A stretch of DNA of 37,119 nucleotides from Nemertoderma westbladi (GCA_032718475.1 JAUCBJ010006905.1:1-37119), one strand, 5' to 3'. Positions 19,143 to 31,112 are shown, numbered from the stretch's first letter. Program-made: numbers and translations. The notes: generated by a model not told the origin, from the letters alone.

Positions 19143-20515
19143 AATAAGTTGGTGCCAGTTCCCAAGAAGGGCAACCTAACACTCTATGGTTCTTTTCGGG
19201 GAATCTCATTGATCTCGATTGCTGCAAAGCTATACAATAGGATTCTATTAAATCGCATCAGGGATCCCATTGAGAGACTGCTCCGTGGAAATCAGAATGG
19301 GTTCCGTAAAGGTCGTGGGACCATGGAGCCCATTTTGGCACTTAGAAGGATAATTGAAGAATTATCAAAAAAGAAAGACAGGCATCTGGCTGTTATCTTT
19401 GTTGACTTCTTCAAGGCCTTTGATTCAGTCTCTCGCTCACGTATGTTCAGCATACTTTCATTATATGGGATTCCTGATGAAATTATTGCAGCAATCAGAT
19501 CAGTATACGATGGTTCGACAACATTTGTGTCTACTGTTGACGGTGACACAGAACCATTTGAAGTGTTATGGGCGTCCTCCAAGGAGACACACTTGCACCA
19601 TTCTTGTTCATTATTGTGGTTGACTATGTTCTACGCATGTCCTTAGATCATCATAATGATGATGGGGTGATGATAACTCCACCTACTGGCTCCAGAAGTC
19701 GAGGAAATCCTGCCAAGTACCTAACTGATCTAGACTTTGCTGATGACTTAGGAGTACTCTCAGAATCATTAGAGGGAGCCCAACGGCTCCTCAGCTCATT
19801 AGAACATGCTGCTTCTAGTGTTGGTCTTTTTATTAACTCCAGAAAGACCAAAATTCTGACTGTTAACTTTGAAAGTCCTCAGCAAGTCTCTGATCGGATG
19901 AGCATAAGCTCAAAGGATGGTATGCTTGAGCATGTGGACGACTTCTGTTACCTGGGATCATGGATCCGGAAGTCAGGTGAGGACCTTCGAATACGTAAGG
20001 GAAAGGCATGGACAGCCTTGAATAGGCTTTCCAGGATTTGGAAATCACCGAGAATTAATCGGAAACTTAAGGTCCGATTATTTAGAGCAGCAGTAGTTCC
20101 AGTACTCCTCTACGGGAGTCCATGCTGGGCTCTAACTGCTGAGGACACCAAATCTCTGGATGGCACATTCACAAGAATGCTACGCCGGGTTCATTGTGTC
20201 AAGTACAATGCACACATCTCCAACCAGACACTATATAACATTGGAGGTGTCTCATTGGTTCCCCCAAGCTTGACACTAGAACAAAATCGCCTCCGCTTTG
20301 CAGGACATTGCTTTCGCCGTGAGGACCAGCCAGTGCATAATCTTGTACTTTGGCAGCCTCATGGAGTGAATAAGCATGGTGGACAGCCCATGACTTTCTT
20401 GAGACGCATCTTAAAGGACACTGGCCTTAAAGATGCGGATGATCTAGCAAATGTCATGGGTGATAGGGAGTTGTGGCGGTGCAATTTTGTTGACAAGCCG
20501 GCACAGCATTCTTAA
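19143..20515 (+). pseudogene. Reverse transcriptase of LINE copy B, one frameshift
   Basis: From NKLVPVPKKG it carries FRGISLISIAAKLYNRILL, motif A FVDFFKAFDSVSR, motif B GVLQGDTLAPFLF, motif C DFADDLGVLS, and the C-terminal RLRFAGHCFRRED and KDTGLKDADD blocks, to the stop at 20513-20515. At 19570-19572 it has three G where copy C has four, which shifts the frame right at motif B. Otherwise it is almost identical to copy C over 1.37 kb. It lacks the endonuclease and N-terminal RT region by 5' truncation. Confidence 0.9.
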
Positions 20516-20561
20516 AAATGCAGCTGCAATGCAGCATGCCGATCCTAGTAGTAGTAGTAGT
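19143..20561 (+). mobile_element. LINE family 1, copy B (5'-truncated, inside minisatellite)
   Basis: Homology with copy C begins abruptly at AATAAGTTGGTGCC (19143) and runs to the (TAG)n tail at about 20561, where TAG flows into the minisatellite text TAGGCCTACTAG. The same minisatellite lies on both sides, so the LINE landed in a pre-existing array. The (TAG)n end overlapping target TAG would suit annealing of the RNA 3' end to the nicked target. Confidence 0.9.
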
Positions 20562-20869
20562 AGGCCTACTAGTATGGTAGGTTTACACTACTAAATAGGC
20601 CTACTAGTATGGTAGGTTTACACTACTATAGGCCTACTAGTATGGTAGGTTTACACTACTAAATAGGCCTACTAGTATGGTAGGTTTACACTACTAAATA
20701 GGCCTACTAGTATGGTAGGTTTACACTACTATATGCCTAATAGTATGGTAGGTTTACACTACTAAATAGGCCTACTAGTATGGTAGGTTTACACTACTAA
20801 ATAGGCCTACTAGTATGGTAGGTTTACACTACTATAGGCCTACTAGTATGGTAGGTTTACACTACTATA
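20562..20869. repeat. 33/35-bp minisatellite, right block (about 9 units)
   Basis: Same unit as 18588-19130. Its right edge (20869) is only 25 bp from the GT donor of whirlin-like exon 2 (20896-20895), so on the minus strand the array starts almost immediately inside intron 2. Confidence 0.95.
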
Positions 20870-20896
20870 CTTGAAGGCATTCCGATTATTCATTAC

Positions 20897-21106
20897 CTTA
20901 ATATCGTCTTTAGTCGTCAGTAAATGCATTTCTTTCCGCTTGTCTGCCTCGCTAACCGATCGGTTAGGGGCGCTCTCACTCACAGGTGGTGATACACACC
21001 TCCCGTTGGTATCCAACCAGGAGAACTTTAGGTTCTCGGATCGGGAGGCCGGTACACGGCCTACAGACTTCACATCCAATGTCAACCGTAATGATTTCGC
21101 TATGAC
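20897..21106 (-). CDS. WHRN: Whirlin-like gene, exon 2 (end of PDZ1 and linker)
   Basis: The minus strand has a pyrimidine-rich tract and CAG acceptor just before 21106. A 210-bp exon of 70 codons follows, with an AAG|GTAATG donor at 20897. It enters and leaves in phase 0, exactly compatible with exon 1. Residues SLRLTLDV supply the last PDZ1 strand missing from exon 1. VGRVP, FSWLDTNGRCVSPP and the later KRKEMHLL then match the known whirlin order GRIP, TWVDPQGRSISPP and RSTLHLL. The human exon ending at c.837 is, from memory, 73 codons in the same phase. The product is a scaffold of the stereocilia and Usher-type complexes in vertebrates; its role in this organism is unknown. The exon starts without an ATG of its own and makes sense only as an internal exon. 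Confidence 0.85.
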
Positions 21107-21739
21107 CTGCGATTAAGTATAAGAAAATATAAATAACAAGAAAGGCAGAACAACTACCAGGTTAATGGAACTTGCCTTTTACCTGCAAAAGCTCGACTGA
21201 CCATTTTACCGACATTTTATGTGCATTAATTTTTACCAAATTTAACTTAGCCAAAATATATAATAAAATATTAACTAAATGGTATTTATTTCTAACAAAG
21301 TATATTTTATGCGTGTACTGATTAATTTGTATATTAGTGCTAAAAATTATGTCCTCAATTAACTGTATGTATTATTTTATATTTATTGTGTATTTTATTA
21401 ATATCTATATCCTCTTACGTCCAATCTGGATATTACACGTCTTATGAATTATCAATGGTAGTTGTTCAGGGAACATGGCAGAGGGGTGATATCAATACAA
21501 TACTTACAGTATTTAACAATTCAGAACTTATATAACTTCAGTTACATATCATTGCCAAAACCCAGCACCACCGTGCAGGTACGACTAATGGCCCTATATG
21601 GCTTCGAATTATGTGTAGCGCCAGGTGGTTATAATAGGACATGGCCAGGAGGCCATATAGGATGGATATACTGTAGTACGGGTATGGTTTCAGTTTATTT
21701 ATTTATTTATTTCACTAATACATATATAAAGTACACGAA
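21107..21739. other. Start of the left part of intron 1, no gene seen
   Basis: This is AT-rich non-coding sequence next to exon 2, including its upstream polypyrimidine tract (about 21112-21140). A 142-codon plus-strand frame (21462-21890) crosses into the inverted-repeat element and has no recognisable motif. Confidence 0.5.
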
Positions 21740-22331
<592 letters not shown>

Positions 22332-22739
22332 ATACAATATACATAACAAAAAAAAAATTACAATCCAAATTTACGTATTTACAAACAGTTAATTTCCTGG
22401 AAATAAGTGCCGGAGCGTTAAGTTTTAAAAGTAATGTGAAATTAAAATTTAACTAGGTAATAGTGAAAATGGCAACACATCAATATAGCAAAGCTAGTAC
22501 GTGGCTGTGCGCCGTTTAGAAGGTTATTGACGATTTTAATACAGTACATATTGTGTTTATTAGAATTACTACCGTATACGTTATATATAATTAAATTTAA
22601 AGCACCGCGTAGAAATATATGAATACATAAAAGTGACGATCCATCTGTACGTAGGCACGACATTTTAATTAAAAATTAAAATAAATAATTAAAAATTAAT
22701 TAAAAAAATTAAAATTAAAAAAAAATAATTAAAAATCAA
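22332..22739. other. Non-coding sequence ending in A/T low complexity
   Basis: No gene is visible. From about 22660 to 22735 it is almost pure A and T (ATTAAAATT-like text). Confidence 0.5.
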
Positions 22740-23160
22740 CATCATGGGCTGAAGTAATCAAACGAAATACAGATGGAATAAAAGAAATGGAAATAAAGCT
22801 CCAAGCTGCAGTATCTTCAACTGCACCTAAACAATCTGCTGATGTCAATGATATAGAAAAAATTATCAGGCAAAATGAGGACCGTAAACATAATGATATC
22901 ATCCATGGTGTTCCTGGAGACAATAAAAACAACTTACAGTACACACAGCAACGCCTGAAAGACAAATCATTATTCCAGGAATTACTCCAGGGGAAGCCTG
23001 CGCCCCATAGTATTTCCAGAATTGATAGACCACGAGAGGACTGCACACCAAGACCGTGGAGGAGGACCGATAGAGGACGCAAATACAAGCAAAGCAAACA
23101 GTCGGCCGAAGCCGGAGGCGACCCGAAGGCTCCTCTTTCGATAGCTGCTACCCGAGGGTA
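22740..23160 (+). pseudogene. LINE ORF1 remnant
   Basis: The frame carries the ORF1 signature EDRKHNDIIHGVPGD and LFQELLQGKPAPHSISRI, the RRM-like part seen in CR1/L2 ORF1 proteins. It is followed by a basic tail (RRTDRGRKYKQSKQ). The coiled coil is reduced and the frame ends where the SINE starts. It probably belongs to LINE F, whose endonuclease remnant follows. Confidence 0.6.
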
Positions 23161-23310
23161 GGGGTGGGCGCTACTCCTATCCCAAGATTTGCTCCCAGTT
23201 ATTTAACTGGTACTCATTTTATCGAAAAGGCTGAGTGGATCCTGGCGGGGCTGAACCTACAACCATTAGATTGCAGGCCCGGCGCTCAACCAACTGAGCT
23301 ACCCCGTGAA
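23161..23310 (-). mobile_element. tRNA-headed SINE
   Basis: On the minus strand 23305-23246 reads like a tRNA: A box TAGCTCAGTTGG, D-stem GCTC/GAGC, an anticodon-loop position giving GCA (Cys), and a B box GGTTCAGCCCC with one mismatch. The anticodon stem no longer pairs and there is no complete acceptor stem, so it is not a working tRNA gene. A body follows, including GATAAAATGAGTACCAG and TTAAATAACTGGGA, as in deuterostome tRNA-derived SINEs. A 12-bp direct repeat GTGAACTTGCTT (23306 and 23322) sits at its head end. Confidence 0.65.
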
Positions 23311-23329
23311 CTTGCTTGAACGTGAACTT

Positions 23330-25744
23330 GCTTTTAAAGCAAGACAACGGAAACGACAACTAGGTCTGAGGCGGCCTACTACTAACATGGAAGTTGAGGT
23401 GGGGCATATTACCATAAATGATTCCACCCAATCGAGCTTTGATAGAATTGACTGACTAGATAGCTCAGTCCAAACTCGAGATGGAAGAGCTGTTAATGCT
23501 ACTTTTATCAATAAAAATCCATAACCTTTACAATGTCTCAAATGCAACATGCAATAATTTAACACAAAACCATGATAAAAACAATATCCACTCCACTCCA
23601 ATATACCCATGTACACATACACTTACAAACCTAAAAAAACTCTTCTCCTTCATGAACTCAACTGGTCTGTTTCAACTTATAACTGAACCCACTAGGGCCA
23701 CCGATACAACCTCAACTTGTATTGATCATATCCTCACATCTCGCCCTGAAATGGAAGCCAACTCAGGGGTAATCAAGGAGGCCCTTAGCGATCATTACAT
23801 TGTCTTTATGACTTTATGAAGAGAATGCCTGTTGTGGAACGCCCAACAGTCCGCTGTCGCAGTTATGCAGATTTTACAAAGGCTAAGCTACTGCATCTCC
23901 TAAAGAATGACAGTCTACTAACAGAAGAAATAAAGACAGCCACGGATTCAAATAGTGCTGCAGAAACGATCACGAAAAGCATAACTGCAGCACTAAATAA
24001 ACTTGCCCCCTTTAGGCAGTGCCGAGTCAAATCTAACACACAACCATGGGTGGATGGCATTCCATAACAGCAGAACGGATGAAAACAAGGAAATTTACAG
24101 AACTTTGCGAAACAGGACAACAGCTATGATAAAGGCAAAGAAAATTGCATACATAAGAACGAAGCTACTTGAAGCAGGCAAGGAAAGCAAACAAATCTGG
24201 AATGCTCTGAAACTCATCCAACCGCCTACCAAGAATACAAGTAAAGGAAATCCAAACAGGATAAATGGACTACAAATCGAAAATGATGTTTGCTACGATG
24301 GAAGTCGCAATTGTGAGGAATTTAATAGGTATTTCACCAGCATCGCAGATAACTTAGTGTCATCAATGCCACCTGCCACTGGGAAGTATGGAACACAATC
24401 AACGCAGATACTACTCAAATCTGGGTGTCTGCGAAAACAACCTTCAATTATCTACAGTTATCATAGCAGATGTAACGAAAATTTTCCAGAACATAAATTC
24501 CAACAAAGCTGCAGGCCCTGACGAGATTCCTCCAGGTGTTCTAAAAGATGCATTGGACGTTCTTGCTTCCCCAGTAACCGACTTGGTGAACCTATCTATA
24601 TCAACAGCTACATTCCCTAACATATACAAAATAGCATTGGCTATCCCAGTGTATAAAAAATGTATTACAACAGATTCGGGGAACTATAGACCTTTTTCTC
24701 TACTACCAATAGTATCAAAAATTATCGAAAGGGTAGTTTATAACCAAATTATGGAATACTTGACAAGTAGAAACCTCATAAATAAGTACTAATCTGGCTT
24801 CCGGCCATGTTACTCCACCGAGACTGCACTAATGTTAACTGATGATTTCATAAGGACAGGTATCTATAATGGTAAACTCACAGCAATGGTCTTGATTGAT
24901 TACAGAAAGGCCTTCGTTACAGAAAACCACAGCATTCTAATTGACAAATTCAGAGCAATCGGAGCATCAAAATCTACCCAAGATTGGATCTCGTTATACC
25001 TTTCTGGACGTTCGTATCAATTGGTAAGAATCATTCATCTACTGTGGAGGTTGACAATGGAATCCCTCAAGGATCCATATTTGGTGTTCTGGGTTTTGGT
25101 GTTGGCTCCAACGACTTCGACCAAGTAATGGAGGACGATACACTGCCTCCTAAATTTGCTGATGACATCGGGCTGCTAAAATCAGGGGATAATATAATGG
25201 ATATATGTAAATCGTTACATGGGACCATGGAAAGAGTATTGGAGTGGAGTTTGGAGAATAAACTTACTATAAACTTTGACAAGACAGAATGCATAATATT
25301 TGGGTCACACCAGCGACTGTCCGCCCTGAATCTAGAACATGACTTCACTTTAGAGTGCCAGGGAAACACCATAACTCGAAGTCGAAATACAACAGTGTCT
25401 TACTTGGGCTCAATTTTAAACAGCAACTTTAGTGGTGAAGAAATGGGCCTCAGGGCAGTTAGGAAGGGGAACACTAGACTTAAATTCTTATATCGAAATG
25501 GAGCAATCTTGGACAGACCCTTGCATAGACTACTATGTAATACAATAATACAACCGATTATGGGTTATGCCGCTCGTATCAGGTTTTTATCGATAACACA
25601 GGCTACTCGGGTGCGTCTGGAAGCTTTGCAACGAAAATGCATACGGTTCTGCCTCGGGCTCGGTCCTAGGGTTCATATCAACGCTTTGCATTTTGTTGCA
25701 ATAAACTGGATTCCTGTAAAAGAAAGAGTGGAGGCGGTGGTATT
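23330..25744 (+). pseudogene. Endonuclease/RT of LINE F, decayed
   Basis: In order: a residual endonuclease end (TGLFQLITEPTRAT, CIDHILTSRPE, LSDHYIV at about 23655-23815); a linker; RT blocks NKAAGPDEIPPGVL, YRPFSLLPIVSKIIERVV, motif A AMVLIDYRKAF, motif B GIPQGSIF, motif C KFADDIGLL; and the LEALQRKCIRFCLGL block. Lesions include several frame changes (about 23815, 24065, 24450, 25025) and a TAA at 24790-24792 inside the conserved YxSGFR block. The frame is finally cut by LINE G at 25745 and resumes at 27938. Most of the endonuclease N-terminus is missing. It is dead. Confidence 0.75.
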
Positions 25745-27932
25745 TATTTATTTTATTTATTTACACCAAACCGACTATGGTTCATATCAGTGTACAGTAC
25801 ATAATAATATCACAAATATTAAATATAGTATAACTAACAGACTATAAGGTAAACTATACGGTAGAAAGTAACTAAAGTAGAATGAAAAATATCACATATT
25901 TTATATTATGGTAAGTAGTCTAATCGTTAATAATCAAAATAGTAAGGAACTATTCCGCATGGACTGTAGTCTTGAGCCTACGGTACAACGAAAAATATGG
26001 CCTACAATATGATTGGCGGATGATTCAATTCTAGAGAATAAACTGGTTACAGAGTGGTGACGTACGTGCACAAAACAAGGCAAATTGTGAGAATCAAAAA
26101 ATAGTGACATACTAGACAGCGGAGAAATTGAAAATAACTTCCTTGCCGCGTTGTTGTAGGCCACCCTAATCCTATTATATACTGACGACGAGTAATTAAT
26201 ACGAGACCATAATGCGTTACAGTATAGAGGTGTAATGAATGCACGGAACAATCTAGTTGTCACAGAGACTGAACAAACTGAAAATTTACGTAACAATAAG
26301 TTCGCACGAGCATATAAACCTCTTGTACATTTCTTAATGTCGTAGTCATCATCCCTAGTCTCGTGGATGATATGGCCTAAATATGAAAACTTATCAGTTT
26401 TTTCGAGTTCCCTACCACAGAGGTACACAGGAGAAATGGCTGTAGAAGCGCATGACTTTGGTTTAAAGTGCATTACTTTCGATTTCTTAATATTACATAC
26501 TATGCCGTGGGCTATGGCATAGTCTTCGCATTTATGAATGAGTCGTTGTAACCCTACCATTGAGTTTGATAGTAAACCAATGTCATCGGCGTACATTAAG
26601 TTATTACAACGTACGCCATCGAGCATGCACCCAACATTAGTATTTAGTAAACTATATGTTAGGTCGTCCATATAAACATTGAAAAAGTACTGTGACAAAA
26701 TTCCGCCCTGCTTAACACCATTTGATACTGTAAATCTATTAGCATATGTAGACCCCCACTTTACTTGTTGGGTTTGGTTACGATACCAGTATGCTATTAT
26801 ACGCACAATATAAGATGGTATACCTCTACCTATAAGTTTATTAAATAATTTACCATGCTCTATACGGTCGAATGCCTTAGAGGCGTCCAAAAAACATACA
26901 AAAACTGGGCTATTATTATCTAAATAGTAGTCGATTACTTCCTTAAGCACATATACCCATAATTCAGTCCCGCTATTGCGTTTGAAAGCAAATTGATAAT
27001 CGCTACAAATAATATGTGATTCAACACGAGAAAATATTATGTATTCAAACAACTTACTAAATACTGTAGAAATGGCTACAGGTCGGTAGTTAGATTTATC
27101 GTCTAACGGGCCGTTCTTATCCTTCATAATTGGTATGAGGATACTATGAATGATTGAGTTTGGGAGATACCCGTGGATAACAATAGAACTTAAAAGAATA
27201 GCTAACATGGTATTGAGCCTGCTACTATTACCATATACTAAATGCTCTGCCGAGATACCATCAGGGCCTACGGATTTACCTAACTTAAGGTTAGAGAGTG
27301 CACATCCTACTTCATTTGCACTAATAAACATATCGGTGGTGAACTTCACATTACCTAGCACGTCATTAATGTCGTTCAATGAGAAATCGTTGCATACTGA
27401 TGCGCTATTTAGCAACGTTGAAAATTTGTTATTAAATAAATCGGATATTTCGGCCTCTCCAGCTGCACCGCTAACTACGTTGGGAAGCGGGATACGCACA
27501 TTTGTCTCTTTTTTAATCGAGTTCCAGAATGTATTAAAATCGGCTTGTCTCACTTTATATAAACGTTTGCAGTTTCGAAACGCACGTTTAAAATTGGCTC
27601 TTGCGGCAAGATATTCTCTGTGCACGTTCCCTTGTCTTGGGGATCCCGCTTCCCGCCATACTTGGAACTTATGTAATGACAAATTATATTTATCCCTGAC
27701 TGAGTCATTCCAGCCAGGAATGTTATAATTATGACTAGACTCGCCCGTCTGTTGTTTAGACGGTACTGTCTTCCTGGCTGAATCGATAATTGCACCAGAA
27801 ATAAATTCCCAATACTTTTCGATTGACTCGCAGTGGTCCTTGCAGTTCGGGTCTGTACATTTCAAGCCGTCAGGTATTGAAATGTCGGCCAGTGCAGAGT
27901 TTAATACTTTGCTGTACTCTTTTATATCTTTT
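25745..27932 (-). mobile_element. LINE G, 5'-truncated, inserted in LINE F
   Basis: The 3' end is at left, with an (AAAT)n tail when read on the minus strand. The 5' truncation is at 27932. GTATT occurs on both sides (25740-25744 and 27933-27937) as a short duplication, and removing G rejoins LINE F in frame across its conserved C-terminal blocks. Confidence 0.8.
25934..27932 (-). CDS. LINE G reverse transcriptase, open but 5'-truncated
   Basis: About 666 codons are open from the truncation point to the stop at 25934. Blocks: NLKLGKSVGPDGISAEHL, NYRPVAISTVFSKLFEYI, motif A VFVCFLDASKAFDRIEH, motif B GVKQGGILSQYFFNVYMDDL, motif C LMYADDIGLLS, NIKKSKVMHF and FSYLGHII. RT catalytic residues are intact, but there is no endonuclease and no start codon of its own. 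Codons upstream of 27932 in this frame are only the antisense of LINE F. The clade is probably CR1-like; I did not assign it further. Confidence 0.8.
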
Positions 27933-27937
27933 GTATT

Positions 27938-28212
27938 ATCGCACATGTATCGTATAAGACATGGACTGTCGCCCTCATACCTAGCTGATCCCATCCACTT
28001 CGAAGAAGGATGCTATGGGCTACGGGGGGTCTGCCGAAAGAGTCACGATTCCACATCGAAACACTGTGACAGGCCAGTTAAATTTCAGCTACATGGGTCC
28101 CAAGTTATGGAGCGAACTACCTGTAGATATCCAATGCTCTCAAAACCTGGTCTCTTTCAAACACAATCATAAAAAGTATGTTCTAATCAACCTGATGGAT
28201 AATGAGACTTGA
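27938..28212 (+). pseudogene. C-terminus of LINE F ORF2
   Basis: MYRIRHGLSPSYLADP resumes directly after the GTATT duplication and continues, with a frame change near 28015, through GQLNFSYMGPKLWSELP to the stop at 28210-28212. This is the same block order as the CR1-like fragment at 12495-12904. Confidence 0.75.
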
Positions 28213-28399
28213 ACACAAACTTTTATCTACCTCATCTTATCTTACTCAATCTTTGCATATTTTTAAATATTATGTTCACTTTGCACTTTTCTGTTTTTTT
28301 TTCTGATAATTATCTTTTAACTAACGTACTGATAATTATTTGTTTTTAACTAACTATCACAATACGTCACCTTCAAGATGACGAATATGTATTAACCCG

Positions 28400-29210
28400 G
28401 GTACATGCTAAAAAGTAGAATGAGCTAGAATGATCTAGAATGACCTAGAATGATCTAGAATGACCTAGAATGAGCTAGAATGACCTAAGAATGAGCTATG
28501 AGAATATGATAGAATGCAAGAATCATCTAGAATTATCTAGAATGACATAAGAATCACCTAGAACGAACTCTGTTGAGATGATAAAATGCAATACCGACCT
28601 ATACCAAGCTATAACATGATCAGAATCGCCTAGAATGGGGTATGAGTATATGATAGAAAGCAATACCGACCTATACCGAGCTATAACAAGATCAGAATCG
28701 CCTAGAATGGGGTATGAGTATATGATAGATTGCAATACCGACCTATACCGAGCTATAACAAGATAAGAATCACCTAGAATGAGCTATTATTATTAGTAAT
28801 ACTATTATTTGTAGTAATATGCTCGCTTAGAAGAATGCTGCTTACTACCTTGTTTATGTCCGGCACTAATAGGCTTCCGGTATGTAGTTTCCAAAACCGA
28901 AGCGCTGTAAGTAAAGAACTTATCCGCTACCTGCTCTTTACTAGAAATCGCCATACTACGACATATTGCTGGCTCTTGAAAAAACGATTCATATCCCTGA
29001 CTCAAACGACTCGATTCTTATCTTGTTACAGCTCGGTATAGGTCGGTATTGCATTCTATCATATCCTCATAGCTCATTCTAGGTGATTCTTAGGTCATTC
29101 TTGCATTCTATAATCTCCTCATAGCTCATTCTAGGTCATTCTTAGGTCATTCTAGCTCATTCTAGATCATTCTAGGTCATTCTAGCTCATTCCACTTTTT
29201 AGCATGTACC
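28400..29210. mobile_element. Mutator-like foldback element with 9-bp target duplication
   Basis: ATTAACCCG flanks it exactly (28391-28399 and 29211-29219). The ends are perfect or near-perfect inverted repeats starting GGTACATGCTAAAAAGT. They continue into arms built of GAATGAGCTA/GAATGACCTA units of 10-11 bp, so most of the 811 bp can fold back. The left arm also holds about three copies of a longer unit around AATACCGACCTATACC. The central 28800-29000 is unique and encodes nothing recognisable. A 9-bp duplication and long inverted arms fit non-autonomous Mutator-like elements. Confidence 0.8.
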
Positions 29211-29435
29211 ATTAACCCGACCCTTAAAACTCGATCATGTCAAGTCAATCTTTGCATATTTTTATATACTTTACCTTTGCCCTTTTCTGGTTTTTATCTG
29301 ATAATTATCTTTTAAGTAATGTACTGATATTCGTTTTTAACCTAACCCAGGAGGCACATTTGGTTCAGGGTGTAACAAATGGACCCCTACAGTCGGCAGC
29401 AGGGCTGTAGGCCATGGATATGCGGAAGGTAATCA

Positions 29436-31112
29436 CTACTACTAGGATCGGCATGCTGCATTGCAGCTGCATTTTTAAGAATGCTGTGCCGGCTTGTCAA
29501 CAAAATTGCACCGCCACAACTCCCTATCACCCATGACATTTGCTAGATCATCCGCATCTTTAAGGCCAGTGTCCTTTAAGATGCGTCTCAAAAAAGTCAT
29601 GGGCTGTCCACCATGCTTATTCACTCCATGAGGCTGCCAAAGTACAAGATTATGCACTGGCTGGTCCTCACGGCGAAAGCAATGTCCTGCAAAGCGGAGG
29701 CGATTTTGTTCTAGTGTCAAGCTTGGGGGAACCAATGAGACACCTCCAATGTTATATAGTGTCTGGTTGGAGATGTGTGCATTGTACTTGACACAATGAA
29801 CCCGGCGTAGCATTCTTGTGAATGTGCCATCCAGAGATTTGGTGTCCTCAGCAGTTAGAGCCCAGCATGGACTCCCATAGAGGAGTACTGGAACTACTGC
29901 TGCTCTAAATAATCGGACCTTAAGTTTCCGATTAATTCTCGGTGACTTCCAAATCCTGGAAAGCCTATTCAAGGCTGCCCATGCCTTTCCCTTACGTATT
30001 CGAAGGTCCTCACCTGACTTCCGGATCCATGATCCCAGGTAACAGAAGTCGTCCACATGCTCAAGCATACCATCCTTTGAGCTTATGCTCATCCGATCAG
30101 AGACTTGCTGAGGACTTTCAAAGTTAACTGTCAGAATTTTGGTCTTTCTGGAGTTAATAAAAAGACCAACACTAGAAGCAGCATGTTCTAATGAGCTGAG
30201 GAGCCGTTGGGCTCCCTCTAATGATTCTGAGAGTACTCCTAAGTCATCAGCAAAGTCTAGATCAGTTAGGTACTTGGCAGGATTTCCTCGACTTCTGGAG
30301 CCAGTAGGTGGAGTTATCATCACCCCATCATCATTATGATGATCTAAGGACATGCGTAGAACATAGTCAACCACAATAATGAACAAGAATGGTGCAAGTG
30401 TGTCTCCTTGGAGGACGCCCCATAACACTTCAAATGGTTCTGTGTCACCGTCAACAGTAGACACAAATGTTGTCGAACCATCGTATACTGATCTGATTGC
30501 TGCAATAATTTCATCAGGAATCCCATATAATGAAAGTATGCTGAACATACGTGAGCGAGAGACTGAATCAAAGGCCTTGAAGAAGTCAACAAAGATAACA
30601 GCCAGATGCCTGTCTTTCTTTTTTGATAATTCTTCAATTATCCTTCTAAGTGCCAAAATGGGCTCCATGGTCCCACGACCTTTACGGAACCCATTCTGAT
30701 TTCCACGGAGCAGTCTCCCAATGGGATCCCTGATGCGATTTAATAGAATCCTATTGTATAGCTTTGCAGCAATCGAGATCAATGAGATTCCCCGAAAAGA
30801 ACCATAGAGTGTTAGGTTGCCCTTCTTGGGAACTGGCACCAACTTATTTGTTTTCATTTCTTGTGGGACTCTTGTTGTACGGTACATGTCTACTATGATG
30901 GGATAGATGAGCTTTAAACACTCAGGTATTTTAAAGACCTCAGGGGGAACACCATCTACTCCACTGGCACGATTGGTCTTAATGCTCTTTGCAGCAGCCT
31001 TCACTTCTGCAAAGGAGATATCGCCAATGGGAATATCTGGGAGTACAGACTCAGACACCTTTACTTCTATAAAGTTATCAGGCAATACCCTGTCATTATT
31101 GAGGAGCTTTTC
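29436..31112 (-). mobile_element. LINE family 1, copy C, 5'-truncated with 10-bp duplication
   Basis: AAGGTAATCA flanks it at 29426-29435 and 31113-31122; the uninterrupted site is seen in D1 at 17291-17300. The 3' end (29436 onward, read on the minus strand) has the GCTGC..GCAGC hairpin and a short TAG tail. The 5' end is truncated before the RT palm. It is a clean target-primed insertion into its own family's 5' UTR. Confidence 0.9.
29475..31112 (-). CDS. Reverse transcriptase of LINE copy C, uninterrupted
   Basis: About 545 codons are open from EKLLNNDRVLPDN to the stop. Blocks: NRASGVDGVPPEVFKI, NKLVPVPKKG, FRGISLISIAAKLYNRI, motif A FVDFFKAFDSVSR, motif B GVLQGDTLAPFLF, motif C DFADDLGVLS, FCYLGSWI, and C-terminal RFAGHCFRRED with WQPHGVNKHGG. 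No stop or frameshift occurs; copy B has the same sequence with one G lost at motif B. It has no start codon or endonuclease of its own because of the truncation. It is the best reference for this family in the window. Confidence 0.85.
   Translation of the reverse strand, partial: EKLLNNDRVLPDNFIEVKVSESVLPDIPIGDISFAEVKAAAKSIKTNRASGVDGVPPEVFKIPECLKLIYPIIVDMYRTTRVPQEMKTNKLVPVPKKGNLTLYGSFRGISLISIAAKLYNRILLNRIRDPIGRLLRGNQNGFRKGRGTMEPILALRRIIEELSKKKDRHLAVIFVDFFKAFDSVSRSRMFSILSLYGIPDEIIAAIRSVYDGSTTFVSTVDGDTEPFEVLWGVLQGDTLAPFLFIIVVDYVLRMSLDHHNDDGVMITPPTGSRSRGNPAKYLTDLDFADDLGVLSESLEGAQRLLSSLEHAASSVGLFINSRKTKILTVNFESPQQVSDRMSISSKDGMLEHVDDFCYLGSWIRKSGEDLRIRKGKAWAALNRLSRIWKSPRINRKLKVRLFRAAVVPVLLYGSPCWALTAEDTKSLDGTFTRMLRRVHCVKYNAHISNQTLYNIGGVSLVPPSLTLEQNRLRFAGHCFRREDQPVHNLVLWQPHGVNKHGGQPMTFLRRILKDTGLKDADDLANVMGDRELWRCNFVDKPAQHS

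Noticed and set aside
18588-20869. CRISPR-like array of 33/35-bp repeats
   Set aside because: Units are contiguous with no unique spacers, and this is animal DNA; it is a minisatellite.
1-20896. Whirlin exon 3 (PDZ2) in the left part of the window
   Set aside because: I looked on the minus strand for a second GLxIRGG-type loop in the non-repeat stretches and found none; it probably lies outside the window.
23246-23305. Functional tRNA-Cys gene
   Set aside because: The anticodon stem does not pair, no full acceptor stem is present and the B box has a mismatch; a SINE body follows.
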